Assembly: GCA_037957365.1 (NCBI GenBank)
Contig: JARHVA010001191.1
Location: 569,001-633,000 of the forward strand
Direction of reading: 5' to 3'
DNA from: Torreya grandis
Lineage: Eukaryota > Streptophyta > Pinopsida > Cupressales > Taxaceae
DNA: 64,000 nt
A program made the translations under genes and the position numbers. Below, one piece after another: positions 23,400 through 36,100 of the stretch; positions within the stretch are counted from its first letter, which is position 1, and each line of letters opens with the position of its first letter. The notes below the pieces were generated by a model. The model saw nothing but the letters and a program-made list of their open reading frames with translations, was not told where the DNA came from and did no database searches.

Positions 23400-24450
23400 T
23401 ACCTTGATTATTCATAGACTTTTTACAAGATTTTTGTCTTTGTTAGGCATTGACTTGAGTTGGAAGAGGAGGATGTTGACTCTTGAATGTCTCGTTGACC
23501 TCCTTGATGGCTACTACCACTAGATGAATTATCTCTTTGTGAAATAGGGATCCAACTCAGTGCATAAGTGGATGTACTACCTATTAGTTCAGATTCAATA
23601 AAGGGTCTACTAGCCCTTATTTGTGTGTGTTCTTCTTCTTGTCTCTCCTCCCAAGCTTCATGTTCAATGAATTGAACATCCCAGTTGATTATGAGTTCTT
23701 TGTGATGGGATTGTACAATTGATAAGTCTTTGATTACTCACTATACCCTATAAAAATGCACTTCTCACCTTTGTCGTCCCACTTGGTCCTTCTTTGCTTG
23801 GGTACATGTGCATATGCAACATATCTGAATACTCTATGGTGTTCAACACTTGGCTTATGACTAGTCCATGCTTCTTGAGGAATTATATCTCTAACACTTT
23901 TTATTTTGATAAATATTCAACAAGTATACGACTGTTACTATAGCCTCAACCTAAAAATCATTAAACAAACCCTTTGCCTTTAGCATGTTCCTTGCCATCT
24001 CTTGGATGGTCCTATTCTTGCTCTCAGCCACACCATTTAATGTGGTGTATACCTAACTGTAAATTTCTTCTTTATCCCATGATCTTTACAAAAATTCATT
24101 AAATCATTAGAGACATACTCTCCCCTCTATCTATCCTCAAAATATTGATGTAGTGGCCACTCTACTTCTCCACCATGGCCTTGAATTGCTCGAAGATCTC
24201 AAATGCATTTGATTTGTTCTTCTAGAAATACACCCATATCTTCTAGTTGAAATCATCTATAAATGTCATGAAGTAAACATTCTTGGATAGGGAGAGGATC
24301 TTCATTGGACCACACAAGTATAAATAGATCAGAGCTAAAAGAGATTTGGCTCTCTATGCTTTACCCAAGGGAAATGCACTTCTATGTTACTTCCCCAATA
24401 TGCATCCTTCACACATTTTGTTTGGTTATTTTATTAGGGGCAACCCTCTC
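23400..24450 (-). pseudogene. copia B integrase
   Basis: On the minus strand KMCEGCILGK (the CxxC of the zinc-binding domain) is followed by HRSAFPLGKA and CGPMKILSLSKNVYFMTFIDDF. That is the start of the rve core with its first catalytic Asp. LRIDRGEYVSNDLMNFCKDHGI carries the second Asp; further on HRVFRYVAYAHVP-like text and the GKP-type C-terminal region are degraded. Stops and frameshifts are frequent. Confidence 0.8.
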
Positions 24451-24767
24451 ACCATTTGCTTTTTGTGAAGAAGGTTCATCCCTCCAAAGCTCAAATTCCC
24501 ATACCTTAGATGCCAAAGAGGAGACCTATCTATTATCATAGTTTTAAACGTTGTTGTGAGCTCACTTTACATTCTTAACGGAAACATCTAATTGCTTGTC
24601 ATCTTGATTGTTATAATATGCCTATTTTAAGCACTCTTATCAAAGATGATGCATTCTCTATTCTCAAATCTGACCTTGTATCCCTTTTGGACAAGCTACC
24701 CAATGCTAATAAGGTTATGCTTCAACACGGGCACATAATAAACATCTTGAATTTATCTTTTATTACC

Positions 24768-24965
24768 TTACTTGGTGCGAATAGATATGTTGCATTTGCC
24801 CATGATGGTAACCTTCTCATTGTTTCCCATTTTTACCTTTGATTTGATTGACTCATCAATGTGGTTTAACATTTCCTTGTTCCCACTCATGTGGTTGATA
24901 CAACCACTATCCAAGTACCATGTTTCTTTACCACTTTGTTTTGCAATATTGCATGTTATAAACAA
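24768..24965 (-). pseudogene. copia B protease
   Basis: The open stretch contains TWYLDSGCINHMSGNKEML, an intact copia aspartic protease active-site block (W-x-LDSG-C-x-HM). KVTIMGKCNI follows, matching the 'V.I.GKG.I' strand. The catalytic Asp-Ser-Gly is preserved although the polyprotein around it is broken. Confidence 0.88.
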
Positions 24966-24989
24966 GTTTCCACCTTTCTCATTCTTATT

Positions 24990-25939
24990 AGGTTCATCCT
25001 CTTGTATTTTGGAGAAGTTTGAATTTTATCTATTCATATCCTACTCCTTTTTTCTAAACTCACCAACATAGTGTCCACACCTCTTGCAATAATAGCATTG
25101 GATGTTAGACTTATCATACCTTTGTGTAGATCCTCCTCTAGAAGTGTTGTTTCTCCTTCCTCTTCTTCTTTCTCTTTTATGTGACTCTTAATGGATATGC
25201 CTTCCACCTTCTTGACTATTGCAAGTGCTTCCTCTTTCTTTATTATTTGATCCTCTCCCCTTTTCTCTCAATTCACATTGGTCTTGAATTCTTGCTCATG
25301 AGAGGATGTGGTTGACCTATTCAACTTTTGTTCATGGGTTTACAAAGAACCCATTAGCTCATCTATTGTCATTTGCCTTAAATCCCTTGACTCTTCAATT
25401 ACAATCAATGTAGGGTCAAATGTGATTAGAATGCTCCTCAACACATTCTCTATGATCCTATAATCTTCAAGGGTATCATCATATGTCTTCATTTTATTGA
25501 CAATATTCATTGTCTTTATGAAGAAGTCATTGATAGACTTATTCTCTTTCATTTTTAAAGTCTCAAAGTCCCTTCTTAAGAGCTACAAATTGACAAGTTT
25601 CACCTTGTTACTCCCTTGATAGGCATTTTGAAGAATATCTCATACTTGTTTAGAATGGACTGTTGTTACTATTTTAAGAAAGACTAAATCAGCTAGTGTT
25701 ATTTGTATGTAGTTGAGTGCTTTGACATCATTTCTCTTATTTTCTTTCAATGCATTCCTTTGTGCTTGGGTTAATGTATTGAAGACTGTTAGGTCTACAA
25801 CCTCATTATATCCACCTTCAACTAACTCCCATAGCTCTTAAGAGTTGAATATGGTCCTCATTTTGATGCCTCACACATCATAGTTTTTTCCATCAAATGT
25901 AAGGCATTGCTACCATAAACCAAAACTACTTGTTGCCAT
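24990..25939 (-). pseudogene. copia B Gag (UBN2/DUF4219 type)
   Basis: It starts MATSSFG at 25939, 37 bp inside the LTR. Then come LTFDGKNYD and IKMRTIFNS, the usual 'F.GxNYxxWxxKMxxxL' N-terminus of copia Gag, and ELWELVEGGYNE. The helical body includes SINDFFIKTMNIVNKMKTYDD and LRSILITFDPTLIVIEES. A zinc knuckle follows (CYYCKRCGHYVGEF); the last cysteine of CX2CX4HX4C is Phe. Several in-frame stops (for example where Trp and Gln are expected) inactivate it. Confidence 0.85.
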
Positions 25940-25958
25940 GTCTAAATGGGCTTACAAC

Positions 25959-25974
25959 CTATGGGCCCTAATAG
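25959..25974 (-). other. Degenerate primer-binding site of copia B
   Basis: Minus strand reads CTATTAGGGCCCATAGG next to the LTR, a mutated form of TGGTATCAGAGCC-type iMet sites of copia elements. Confidence 0.6.
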
Positions 25975-25975
25975 T

Positions 25976-26658
25976 TGTTGGCAGAAAATAAAATAATATG
26001 CAGGTCTAAGTGGGCAGTAACTCACAACATAGAAATTTGAACTTATAGCAAGCTAAAATAAAGAAGAACAAAGGAGGGAAAAGATAGTCTAAAACACAAA
26101 ATACATATATATTAAATGATTCTAAAAACTCTTTTAAAAACTGATTTAAACTCCCTTACATAACTAGCTATCGTTGCATATTAAACTCTTACAAAAAATC
26201 ACTCTTTTGACTTCTTTCCTTTCTATTGGTTGTTCATAAAACTCTATTTTTCTACTTTCTCTTTCCTTTTCTCTCTGTTGTTGCTATGGAAAAATTCTTC
26301 CTTGTCTTCTGCTTTCTCAACTCCTATTCTCATTCTCTGCTACAGATATTCTTTGTTGTATTTTTCTCTTTACTTCCCCTATTTTTTGCAGTCTGTTGTT
26401 GCTCTGCTATTTTCTTTAGGGTCTTTTTTCCCTGTTGTTGCACTATTTTTCATCTATTCTCTTACATTCTATTTGTCTATTTATCTTTTCATCCTTTTGT
26501 TGACAATTTCACCTACCATCAGATTTTCCTCTAAAATAAAAATGGTTTTTAAATTTTCAAATTTAAACTACTGCATTTAATTTGTTTGGTGGTCGTTGTT
26601 GTGAAAGTTCATAGCACAAGATAGATGAAAACAAGGGCAAGGATATAATATTTTAACA
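25976..26658 (-). repeat. 5' LTR of copia B
   Basis: 683 bp, same termini as the 3' LTR. The phrases GCAGAAAATAAAATAAT and CTGATTTAAACTCCCTTACATAAC are shared at equivalent positions. The open stretches on either strand inside these LTRs are not considered genes. Confidence 0.95.
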
Positions 26659-26923
26659 CTCTTTAATTGAGCCAAAAATTTTTTCATGATTCTCTTAATT
26701 AATAAAAGAAGAGATTATATCTTTCAACTTGGATTAATTTTGTTTAATATAAACATAATGTTAACATAGGTGGTAGGGATATTATTTGAATAAGTAGTTT
26801 TAACATTATTTACATTTATATTTTATTATAGTTTTATAATTAATTAGTTATGTAGAGAATAAAAATTATTTGTCAAAGATTTGATATTTTCACAGTCCAC
26901 ACAATAATAATAAATAATCTTTT

Positions 26924-27078
26924 GAAAAAATTGTGTAAGTTTTGAATCTCAATGCATTTCAGATCCCCTTCTGTAATCTTTTATCAAGGAAATAATGTGT
27001 CCATATTATTTCACTGCTGAAGGATCACAAAAGGGGATCTGAAATGCATCGAAATTCAAAACTTAGCACAGAATTTCC
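26924..27078. repeat. 155-bp fold-back (MITE-like hairpin)
   Basis: The two 78-bp halves are reverse complements with scattered mismatches and almost no loop (centre near 27001). The best block, ATGCATTTCAGATCCCCTT, is identical in both arms (26952-26970 and 27031-27049). Transcribed RNA would form one long imperfect stem. No coding capacity. No clear target duplication could be fixed by eye. Confidence 0.85.
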
Positions 27079-28852
27079 AAAAAAAAAATTGTTAAAAATT
27101 ATTTGTATTAAATTATATTATCTACTTCCACCATCCTCAGTGTAAACATCTTCTATTTTAAAATATTATTTACGCAGCATATGATCCGAATAAATTATTA
27201 AATCCATCTCATAATACTTTAGAATATTTGAAAGACCTATGTAATAAATATACATGATTATACAATTCCAAATCAAGTATGGTTTATGGTTATTGGTTTT
27301 CAATCTTGTATAATTATATAATTTTTTGATTTATTAACAGTTCATGTAATCTTTGTATGTTCTCATTAACATCCCATATGTATTTTTTAAATAAGAATAT
27401 ATTGTAGTTTAATTTATTGGGTGTGGAAAATTTGAATTTAAAATAGTTATATTTTATATTAACAAGAACACCTTTTTAATCAAAATATATTTTTAAAAAT
27501 AGATATATGAAAATTGTATTTTTTCATAAAATCTAATTTATAAGTTAAAAAATACAACATTTAATGAAAATTTTTGTAAGAAAAAACTAATTAAAAAATG
27601 AAACGAAACTAAAATATTAAATTTTTTAAAATGTTATTTTAGTTATAATAAAAAATATTTTCAAAAATTTCAATATTAATTTAATACAATTTCACAGGGC
27701 ATAAGTGCAATATTTATTCAAATTTCTATATAATTTTTTTGTGATCAAATTACAACTCCATGGATTATTTCCTAGTATTTAGGACCATCTATCTTTGCTT
27801 CTATATTTCTCCACAACAATATTTCCAAAAACATTGAAATATCGGAAAACTTCAACATAAAACTTGAGAGCTACAATTTTAATGCAAAAATAACCATGCT
27901 AAGTTGGCAGGGGAGGATTTTGATGTACCGAAAATTCATTTCTAAATATTCACGGAAAACGGTTTCTTAACAAAAATTATCGAAAAAATAATCCACTTGC
28001 CATTCAATCATTCATTTTTTAAATCTTCGTTCCACGCCAAGGTTTAATTTGCAGCATAAATGAACTTTCCAATGGGCTATACTAATGTAATATTTCTTAC
28101 GTAGGTTGTGTCTTATATTTTCTCTAATACTAAATGATGGAAATGTGGTATTCATGTTATTTATTTTATTCATATATGTAAAGAATATTTATATATTTTT
28201 ATAATTTTTTTATATTAAATAAACTTTTTTTTAATAATCTTATTATTTAGGATATATTTTCTTAACAAAATTTATCATTTTTATTTATTTTATATGTGTT
28301 TTAAAATAATCATTCTAAAATTATATAATCATTTAAATTTTGGTGGTTCATGAGATGTGTGCACTAAGAACCAGTTTTAGATTTTGAATAAGTGTTGAGT
28401 CATGCAGGAGTAACACGTACGAAATAGAGTTTGTTGATAAGGATATGCACATGATAGACCATAGAATATTTATAGGAATTTGAGTGATATAGAATATAAG
28501 AATGCTTGGGATAGACTTTTAGTCTACAATTACATTTCATCGTCATATATTTTAACATGTGTAAAAATTATACATATAATTTTATACTTAGTGGTTATTG
28601 TAGATAGATCCTCATGGAGATTATCATGGAGTTTCCCTACTCATTAAGGATGTATCATTTGATTTATACACTCATATTAGAAATCCCAACAAAGGGATAA
28701 ATGCGACCTCCTAGATTTTAGGACTTGTACTTGCCATTATAAACTCTTATTTGCAGGGATTTCATATATGAATATAATTAGTATGAACCTTGCTAATCTA
28801 CTACCACATTCAAACACATAGTTTGTGAGTTAAGGAGTATATGTCACATGTC
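27079..28852. other. AT-rich interval, no gene seen
   Basis: Long A/T-rich DNA without recognisable coding sequence or repeats. Confidence 0.5.
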
Positions 28853-28853
28853 C

Positions 28854-28985
28854 TTGTGTATACCCTTGAAGGAAGAATGTGTCGCACTGGCTATGTGTAG
28901 ACCCTTGAAGGAAGAATGCATTGCACTGGCTATGTGTAGACCCTTGAAGGAAGAATGCATTGCACTGGCTATGTGTAGACCCTTG
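28854..28985. repeat. 39-bp tandem repeat, about 3.4 copies
   Basis: The unit starts TATGTGTAGACCCTTGAAGG and ends TGCACTGGC. Copies lie at 28892-28930 and 28931-28969 (identical). A diverged copy precedes them (28854-28891) and a partial copy follows (28970-28985). Confidence 0.92.
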
Positions 28986-30120
28986 TTTGCTATGTGACTT
29001 GATCATTTGAGATGATTGACCCTATCATTCCTCATCAATGAGCTCAAGGCACCAATGGAAAATAAAGTGGCGTAGATTAACACATGTGGAATGTGATGCA
29101 AGATTCCTTGGATCTTTGAGAATATGTTATGACAACAACATAAGATAAGGAACCAATGGAATATTATATAACCTTCTATAATAGTACAAGTTGTGGATAA
29201 TCATAAGACAAGGGTGGTAGATGAAACATAGATAAACCCCTATTAGTCAAAAGATAAACACTAGAAACTTTATTAGAGTTACTAGTTAATTACATTGTTT
29301 GATGTTGTAAAGCTTTTGTAGAGATATATGCACATGATGTATTCTGGCATATTTTGCATCATATGATAGCTTTTTATGTGCATGGTAATGTATATGAGCA
29401 TATGAGATATGAATTTTTGTTGTGATTCTTGTGTTATATATGTGTTTATTATGCTTTATTTCATATTCATACGATGTGTTAAGGTTTGAACATACCTATG
29501 TGCTAGGCTTTGGTTATTTTTTCTATGATTTATGTTTATTATTTTTTATGTTCACAATGACATGGTGACACCTATGATGATCACTTGAGCTCTTTGTTCA
29601 AGTGATAAGCTAGTGCAAGGGTGTCTTATTTATTAAATTTATTTGAGGTGGTGCAATATGTTTTGATGTGTAATAAACGAGCACAACAATTTAGTTTTGT
29701 TTTTGGGACCTTTATACTTAGATGATTAAGATCATAGTGGAAAATAATGTTTTGAATCATGTTGGAATATGTGGAAGCATGCTTTAAATTTAAAAACCTA
29801 GCATTTGTAATCGAAGCACCTAAAAGAACATATGTGACAACTTAAGAAGCGGTTGCAAAGCATGATCTATATGAATTATTTTGTTTAGATCATCCATAAA
29901 ATATTCACACCAAGTTGGTTGCTTTTTCAATAAATAAGAGGATAAATATTTATAGAAATCATGTCTAGATGAAGTATCACATAGAGAAGTTGAAGGAGAT
30001 CGATGATAATTGGACTTGTTTGGTAGATTTATTGTGAAGAGGCATGTTGAATAACTATCTGATGAATTTTTAGATTTTACCTACACCTAATCAAAGGACG
30101 TAGAGTATATTTTTTTGCAC
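28986..30120. other. Interval without recognised gene
   Basis: Decayed sequence, no supported coding region. Confidence 0.4.
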
Positions 30121-30663
30121 AAGCCGAGAGGATCTTTCATTTCTCAATTTATTTTCTAGATGAAGATGTTTATAGTAGAGTGAGGAATTGATTAATTGAA
30201 GATGGAAGGCTAAATCATTACGTGCATGAGATATGTGTATGGTAGGTTGGAGTGAAGTTCAAGGTTACACAAGAGTTGTAAGAGATTTAAAACTCTAAAG
30301 TGAAAAATAATGTCTCTGATAAAAGGGTAAAAAATGTTGTATACATATGGTGAATGTAGATATATGGTAATTGTTACCAAGGACCCTAAAAAGATGAGGG
30401 AATCAAGTCAGATGTATACTATAATCACCCATAAATTATAGGAAGGTAATGTGTTTGATTCATGCATAAGGTTAATGTGCTCTATTGATGAATATGAAAT
30501 ACACAAAAGAGAGTCCCCAAGTAAAGAGGAAACAATAGAAGGAGAGTATTGTATTCCATTGGAAATAGAAGTGAAATGCACAAGTCCTATAGGAAAATCA
30601 AGACCGAACCTACCTAAAACCAACACTCACACATGTGTGAATTTTTTAGGAAGAAATTGTTAA
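30121..30663 (+). pseudogene. Decayed reading frame, unknown family
   Basis: One plus-strand frame of about 180 codons begins KPRGSFISQFIF and continues IITCMRYVYGRLE, LHKSCKRFKTLK and YTYGECRYMVIVTKDPKKM. It ends in the open stretch FDSCIRLMCSIDEYEIHKRE and CIPLEIEVKCTSPIGKSRPN. About eight stops interrupt it, most explainable by C-to-T or G-to-A changes. The protein is Lys/Arg-rich early and no domain is recognised. Confidence 0.35.
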
Positions 30664-33600
30664 AGAGAGTGTAGAGTTGAGTGTAATTGTGGTTTTCTTT
30701 AGAGGAAAGAGTGATAACTTTGTGTTTATGAAAATAGTATCTTGCAAATCGTATAAGATGAGTGTTATATTACCATCAAGAAGAATTAGTAGTGGAAACA
30801 TAGGAAGTCAAGCTCCACTAGGAATTAAACCTAATCCAAGGGTTAACTCACTATTATAGTACAAGGAAGAGTGACTTAAGGAGGCATGGGTGCTATAGAA
30901 ACTCATGGGATATGAGTTATAAGTGGACTGGGAAGAGTATTGGTTCCTAGATTTGGTGCACAAGAACAAATCTATCACACACAAAATATAAACATATTTT
31001 AAGATATGTCAATGAAATTTATGATGTATAGGAGCTTATATGATGCATTAGAGTATGTAAAAAAATGAGATATATCATGGAGGGTTATTGGATTCATTGT
31101 GCAAGAAAGGAAAGAAATCAAGTTTGTGACCTCTTTGTGGAATTGTGCATATACTTGGTATAGTAAATATGATCCTAACCACGTGGTAGTAAATTTTAAC
31201 CAATTAACTTAGGCCATTTTTTTTCAAATAGTTTGATATGCAAGAGTTTAAACAATAAATAATATATACGATTAAGTATACTAAACTTGTTTCATAAATT
31301 ATTTGCACTTATGATGTGAGGTTTAAGGAGTTGTCTAAATTATTATATGATATTCATCCATTGTAACATGTACAATGGATTGATTGAGGGTTGTTATCTC
31401 CTTTTATAATTTATTTGACTATGATTAAAATGGTTGATATGTGTGATGCTTTGGAGGTTGCACTCAGGATGGAATTAGTAGGTAATTTTATATATGGTTA
31501 AGTCCATTTCTAGAGGCACAAATCTCCAATGTGGCCATAAAGTTACAAAAACTAACTTTGAATAGTGCAAAATACACTCAGAAGGGGTATTGGTCCATAG
31601 ATTATGAAGAAAAATAAAATGCAATAAATGATTACATATGCAATAAACTATATAAAGTGATCTTATGTTGCATCACCATCATAATCGAATAACTAAATGA
31701 ATTGGTATTGTTCATTGGTCTCAAATGTTGTTAGTTGTGATATATCCCTAGGAGGGGGATTTTTTTATAAACAATGCCTTCTCCTTAGGGAATTGGGAAT
31801 TTAAATATAATCTTGTTTTTATTGATGAGATCTTGAATCTCATTTCAAAAATTAATGCATTTCTTATTTGAATGGCCTCTAATTATAGGTAAGAATAAAA
31901 TACCTTTGTGTTGTAATAACTTGGCTTATATCTTGGATTAATGTCATGAATATGTTGTTTCTCAATCAAATTTTTCTCCAATAATCTCTTTAATATGTTG
32001 TATTTATTCATGAAAAACTTTTGATATTGTTCTATCATACAATTTGATGTAAGTGTTGCTTATTGTTTAACCATATTTTTGCCAATTTTAATTTTATCCA
32101 AAATAAATGATAAACTAATTTAAATTAAATATATCTAAGCATAAATGAATGAAAGTACAGTATACAGGTTTATGTAATAGGCTACAAATATTAACAATTC
32201 CAAGTACCATAATTAAACAAAGCTAAGAAAAGTAAATGAAAAAGGGAAAAGGAATGATCACACATGTTTTTTATCTACAAATACGAGATTGTAGACTGAT
32301 TTTACTGATTATATGCAACATGCCCTTGAAATCTATAAATTGTGCATTGTTCTTAGACAAACCCATCCATCCATTTTGCAATTCCATCATGTATAAACTC
32401 AATTGTGACAATCCCATACTGATTTTTTTGTCTCTTTGTGGTTGTATGCATCTTGTTAGTGTTCAGCATGCTAACTTTTTTCCACATGTGCATTCTCACC
32501 TTCTTATTATGCCTATGTATTTACTTGATTGATTTATTGTAAAAAATGTATAGAATATAAGAATCTTCATCCTTGACCTAGATCCACATAGAAATGTCAA
32601 TCTAAAATAAAATAGTGCAGAAGTGTTTGGGTTGAGAAACCACCAAAATATTGTTGAGATATACATATCTCACATACTCAAAATCAAACCCTTTGTAGTT
32701 CAATCAAAGTGTAGATGAATATTAAAGATAGGGATTCAACCTCCTTTTCCTAGGTAGAGATGTAACTAGAAATAATTCTCTTAGGCTTCCTTTGATACAA
32801 GTTGTATTTGAGAATTTTAGTAGTACTCCTTAGGAGTAGAATTATATCCTTGTGAGTGTGCCTAAAATTATTTTTAAGAGTATAATGGTCTGTATGTGTT
32901 TTTTCTCCTTATGTTCATCTTATTTTTAAACCTCTTTTAGGACCTTTATATAAATATCCTTATCCTTATTTTAATTAAGACTTGTTAGTGCACAAGATGA
33001 AACTAAAAAATGGGAAGGATAGTGATAAATAAGTCTCAAACAAGTGAAAGAAAAGAGGAAGGATCAAATGACCCAAAAACATGAAAATAGACAACCTAAT
33101 ATAAAGCATGAGTTTTTCTAGGATGGACCCTATAGTGTATGATTCTGTCCAAAGAAAAAATTAGACATGGGCAAGTCAGAGGGGAGAATAATGAGATGAA
33201 ATAAAGGAGAGGAGGGGATTCCCATATCCAAAAAATAACAAATGAAATAAACTGGAAGAATGACACTAATATGGGGCCTCATTGAGAAGGAAAGAGTAGA
33301 TCAAAATAGTTAAATGCATTAATAAACTATTGAATCAAGATAAATATGCATATGTGAAATGTGATGCTAAAAATATTACAATAATGAGGCTTACACTAAA
33401 TGTAGGTGTTTATATAATGCCTTACTTTGAGGTGCATATGAGGTGGTGTTTGCATACATCAAAGTAAAAATAACACATAAATTTAAGTGTGTACCTTGAC
33501 CTATCATAGGAATAAAGAGATGAATCTTTTTGTCATGCATCTATGTACACTATTATTTGAAATCCTAATTTTCCTATGAGGAATGGCCATATACACATAA

Positions 33601-36100
33601 GTAGTCAATTATATATCATGTTTATGTTTTTTTTGGAAAGATTTAAAGTTTTAAATTTGCAAATTTATAAATTTTTAATTGAGAAGAACATAGAAACAAA
33701 TACACCTAACTTATATTTTATTCAAATTACACTATAGACACCCAATTCTGGCCACAACTGACTTCGACCAGACTTCAGATTGATTTCTACCAACCATTGT
33801 AAATTAATCCTAGGAATCACTGAACATCTAAAAATTTGGTAGTGCATCATTCATCATTTCTCAAAATTGTGTTGAGGCATCTATATTTAAGATACTATCC
33901 CGTATGTAATAACAACCTCTCATGGATTCATCCCTAATCATCTTGTGACATAACAACTAGAAAAGTGGCCTATGGACCCATTAAGTGGGGCACTTGATTA
34001 AATCTTGAAAGAGCAAAACTATTAATCAAAATCAATCATCTAATTAAAAAATATTAAATGTTTAGTTTAATTATCCATTTTTAATTAATTAATATCTTAA
34101 AATGGAAATTCCAAAAATCAAAATACCAGGCCTTTTCATCATTGCCTTTATGAGTTGTCAAGCTCTTCCAAAATATCCCAAAATATCTAATTTTAGAGCC
34201 ATGCCTAATAATTTAAAATCATAATTACATGATAACTTTTAACTCAACTTGAGTTGGTCTCAACTCATTTATGATTGGTTTGAACCCATTCCATGTTTAA
34301 ACTCAACCTTAACTCACATTAGGTGAGAGATAATTCTTGAGGCTATAAATACAAGGTCATACCCATTGATGTTTAATCTATTTTGGTACAAAGTTATTAT
34401 ACACAAATATCTTGAACAAACTCTCTTGGTGTAAATTTATAATGCCTAAATGTCTTCAAAGCTTTGATAGTGCAGTGTTATAATGCCAATTTGGAGAGAG
34501 AAGATTCATGCAAGTAATGTTACTATTATAGCCTAAAATTTCACCCTAGAGAATTCAAGTATACCTTCTCAATTTTATAATAACATTAAACTATCTCTCC
34601 TCATAGATAAACCATCACAAGAGATAGATCTCTAGGTTTGAAAGGGCTAGCTCCCTTGATTTATCTTCTAGACTCACACTACACTAGAATAATCACTATT
34701 AGGGGTGAAATGGAAAGAAGGAGATATAAAATAATCATATGATAATGAGGTGATACACCAAAGATAACTCCACACAACACACTTTCATTTTCACCAATAA
34801 AGGAGACTACCAAAATTGACCTTGACTGTATGTCCTTCTAGCATAAGTATTTCTCATAGAGGCAAATTTTTATGCATATCTAGAGGTGGGTGAAAATAAG
34901 GTCTGATACTAGACACTAGTAGTCACTCTCACACTTCAAGACACACTTAACAAACACATACACTTTATGAAACCTCTTAGAAGAGATATCACTCACACAA
35001 AATATGCAAGAGCATAATGGAAGCAAGGAGAGCATGTTCATCACTTGTCAACCACCTAAAATACTTAACACACTTAGGAAAGAGATTGTAGAGAATGTAT
35101 CAAATTCAAAAAACTTTATTCAAAGGAAAATTAGGTCTTAAAAATATAAGGGCTTTGCCATAAAAATTATGGATCACTTACAAATCCAACAAGGCTTGAA
35201 TATATAGAGCATATGATAAGAGAGAGAAGAAGTGAAGATGAAGGGTCACAAGACCAAGTGTCAAACTATGAGGATTAGTTACAATTCAAGAGAATGAGTT
35301 GAAAAAGAGCTCACACTTATGTACATGTTTTTTAGAATTTTATACTTCCATGTACTCTAGCAAGGTCAGGGACATTTCATAGATAACTTGTTGGGGAAAT
35401 GATTATTCTATTGGTGTAATTGATGCACTAGATGTTTCTTGGGAACTAAAACTTTGGCCATTCTTGGGTTTCCTCCTCCTGTAATACCCACATTTCCTCA
35501 TTCTATGGATGTTATCCCATTAACCCTACCATTGGGTTCTATGCTAATGGTTCATGTGGTTTCACTTTCATTTGTTGTCCCTCCTAACATAGTGATTCTT
35601 ATATGTGTGGGTTGATTACCATCCCCTATTATTTTCATTCCTAATGTCATTGGTATATTTATTTGCACTGGTTGTTGTATAAAAAAACCCTAATGGTTTG
35701 TAGGGTACTATATATTACAAAATACTCATTTTTTCTTCCTTTCTCATGAACACCACTATTTAATAAAAATATACTATATTCCTATCATCTACTTCTAAAA
35801 TAAAATGGAACACATGAGCTTGCACTTCAAGTAGACCATATTTGGGTATTTCTTCAATTGCACAACTCTCGATATCTTTAGGGGTCTAATCTATCACAAT
35901 AATTCCTCCAAATATTTCATCTCACTTGGAGGCACATGCCTCCTCCTTACTATCATGTATCTCCTTTGTGTGGGTCCTCGCATCATCTCCTTGATTCTCC
36001 TCCCTCTCCCTAGGTTCTATTGCAACCATCCTTTTTATCATTCTTCATTATACTTGCATTGCCTAAGTTCATACACATCTGCACTTTCCATATTGACTAA
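30664..36100. other. Decayed interval with a possible LTR promoter
   Basis: No gene recognised. The part around 33.7-34.9 kb resembles plant LTR U3/R sequence. It has a good TATA box (TATAAATA, 34344-34351) preceded by an odd palindrome AACTCAACTTGAGTT (34241-34255). No partner LTR or primer-binding site could be found by eye, so it is not called as an element. Confidence 0.35.

Larger units (their letters stand above)
20485..26658 (-). mobile_element. Ty1/copia LTR retrotransposon, complete but decayed (copia B)
   Basis: Two direct LTRs (20485-21158 and 25976-26658) are flanked by the perfect 5-bp target duplication CTCTT (20480-20484 and 26659-26663). On the minus strand come a degenerate PBS, Gag, protease, integrase, RT and RNase H in copia order, then a purine tract before the 3' LTR. 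Total length is 6174 bp. Multiple stops and frameshifts make it inactive. By eye about 15% of positions differ over the first 150 bp of the two LTRs, mostly transitions, so the insertion is old. Confidence 0.95.
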
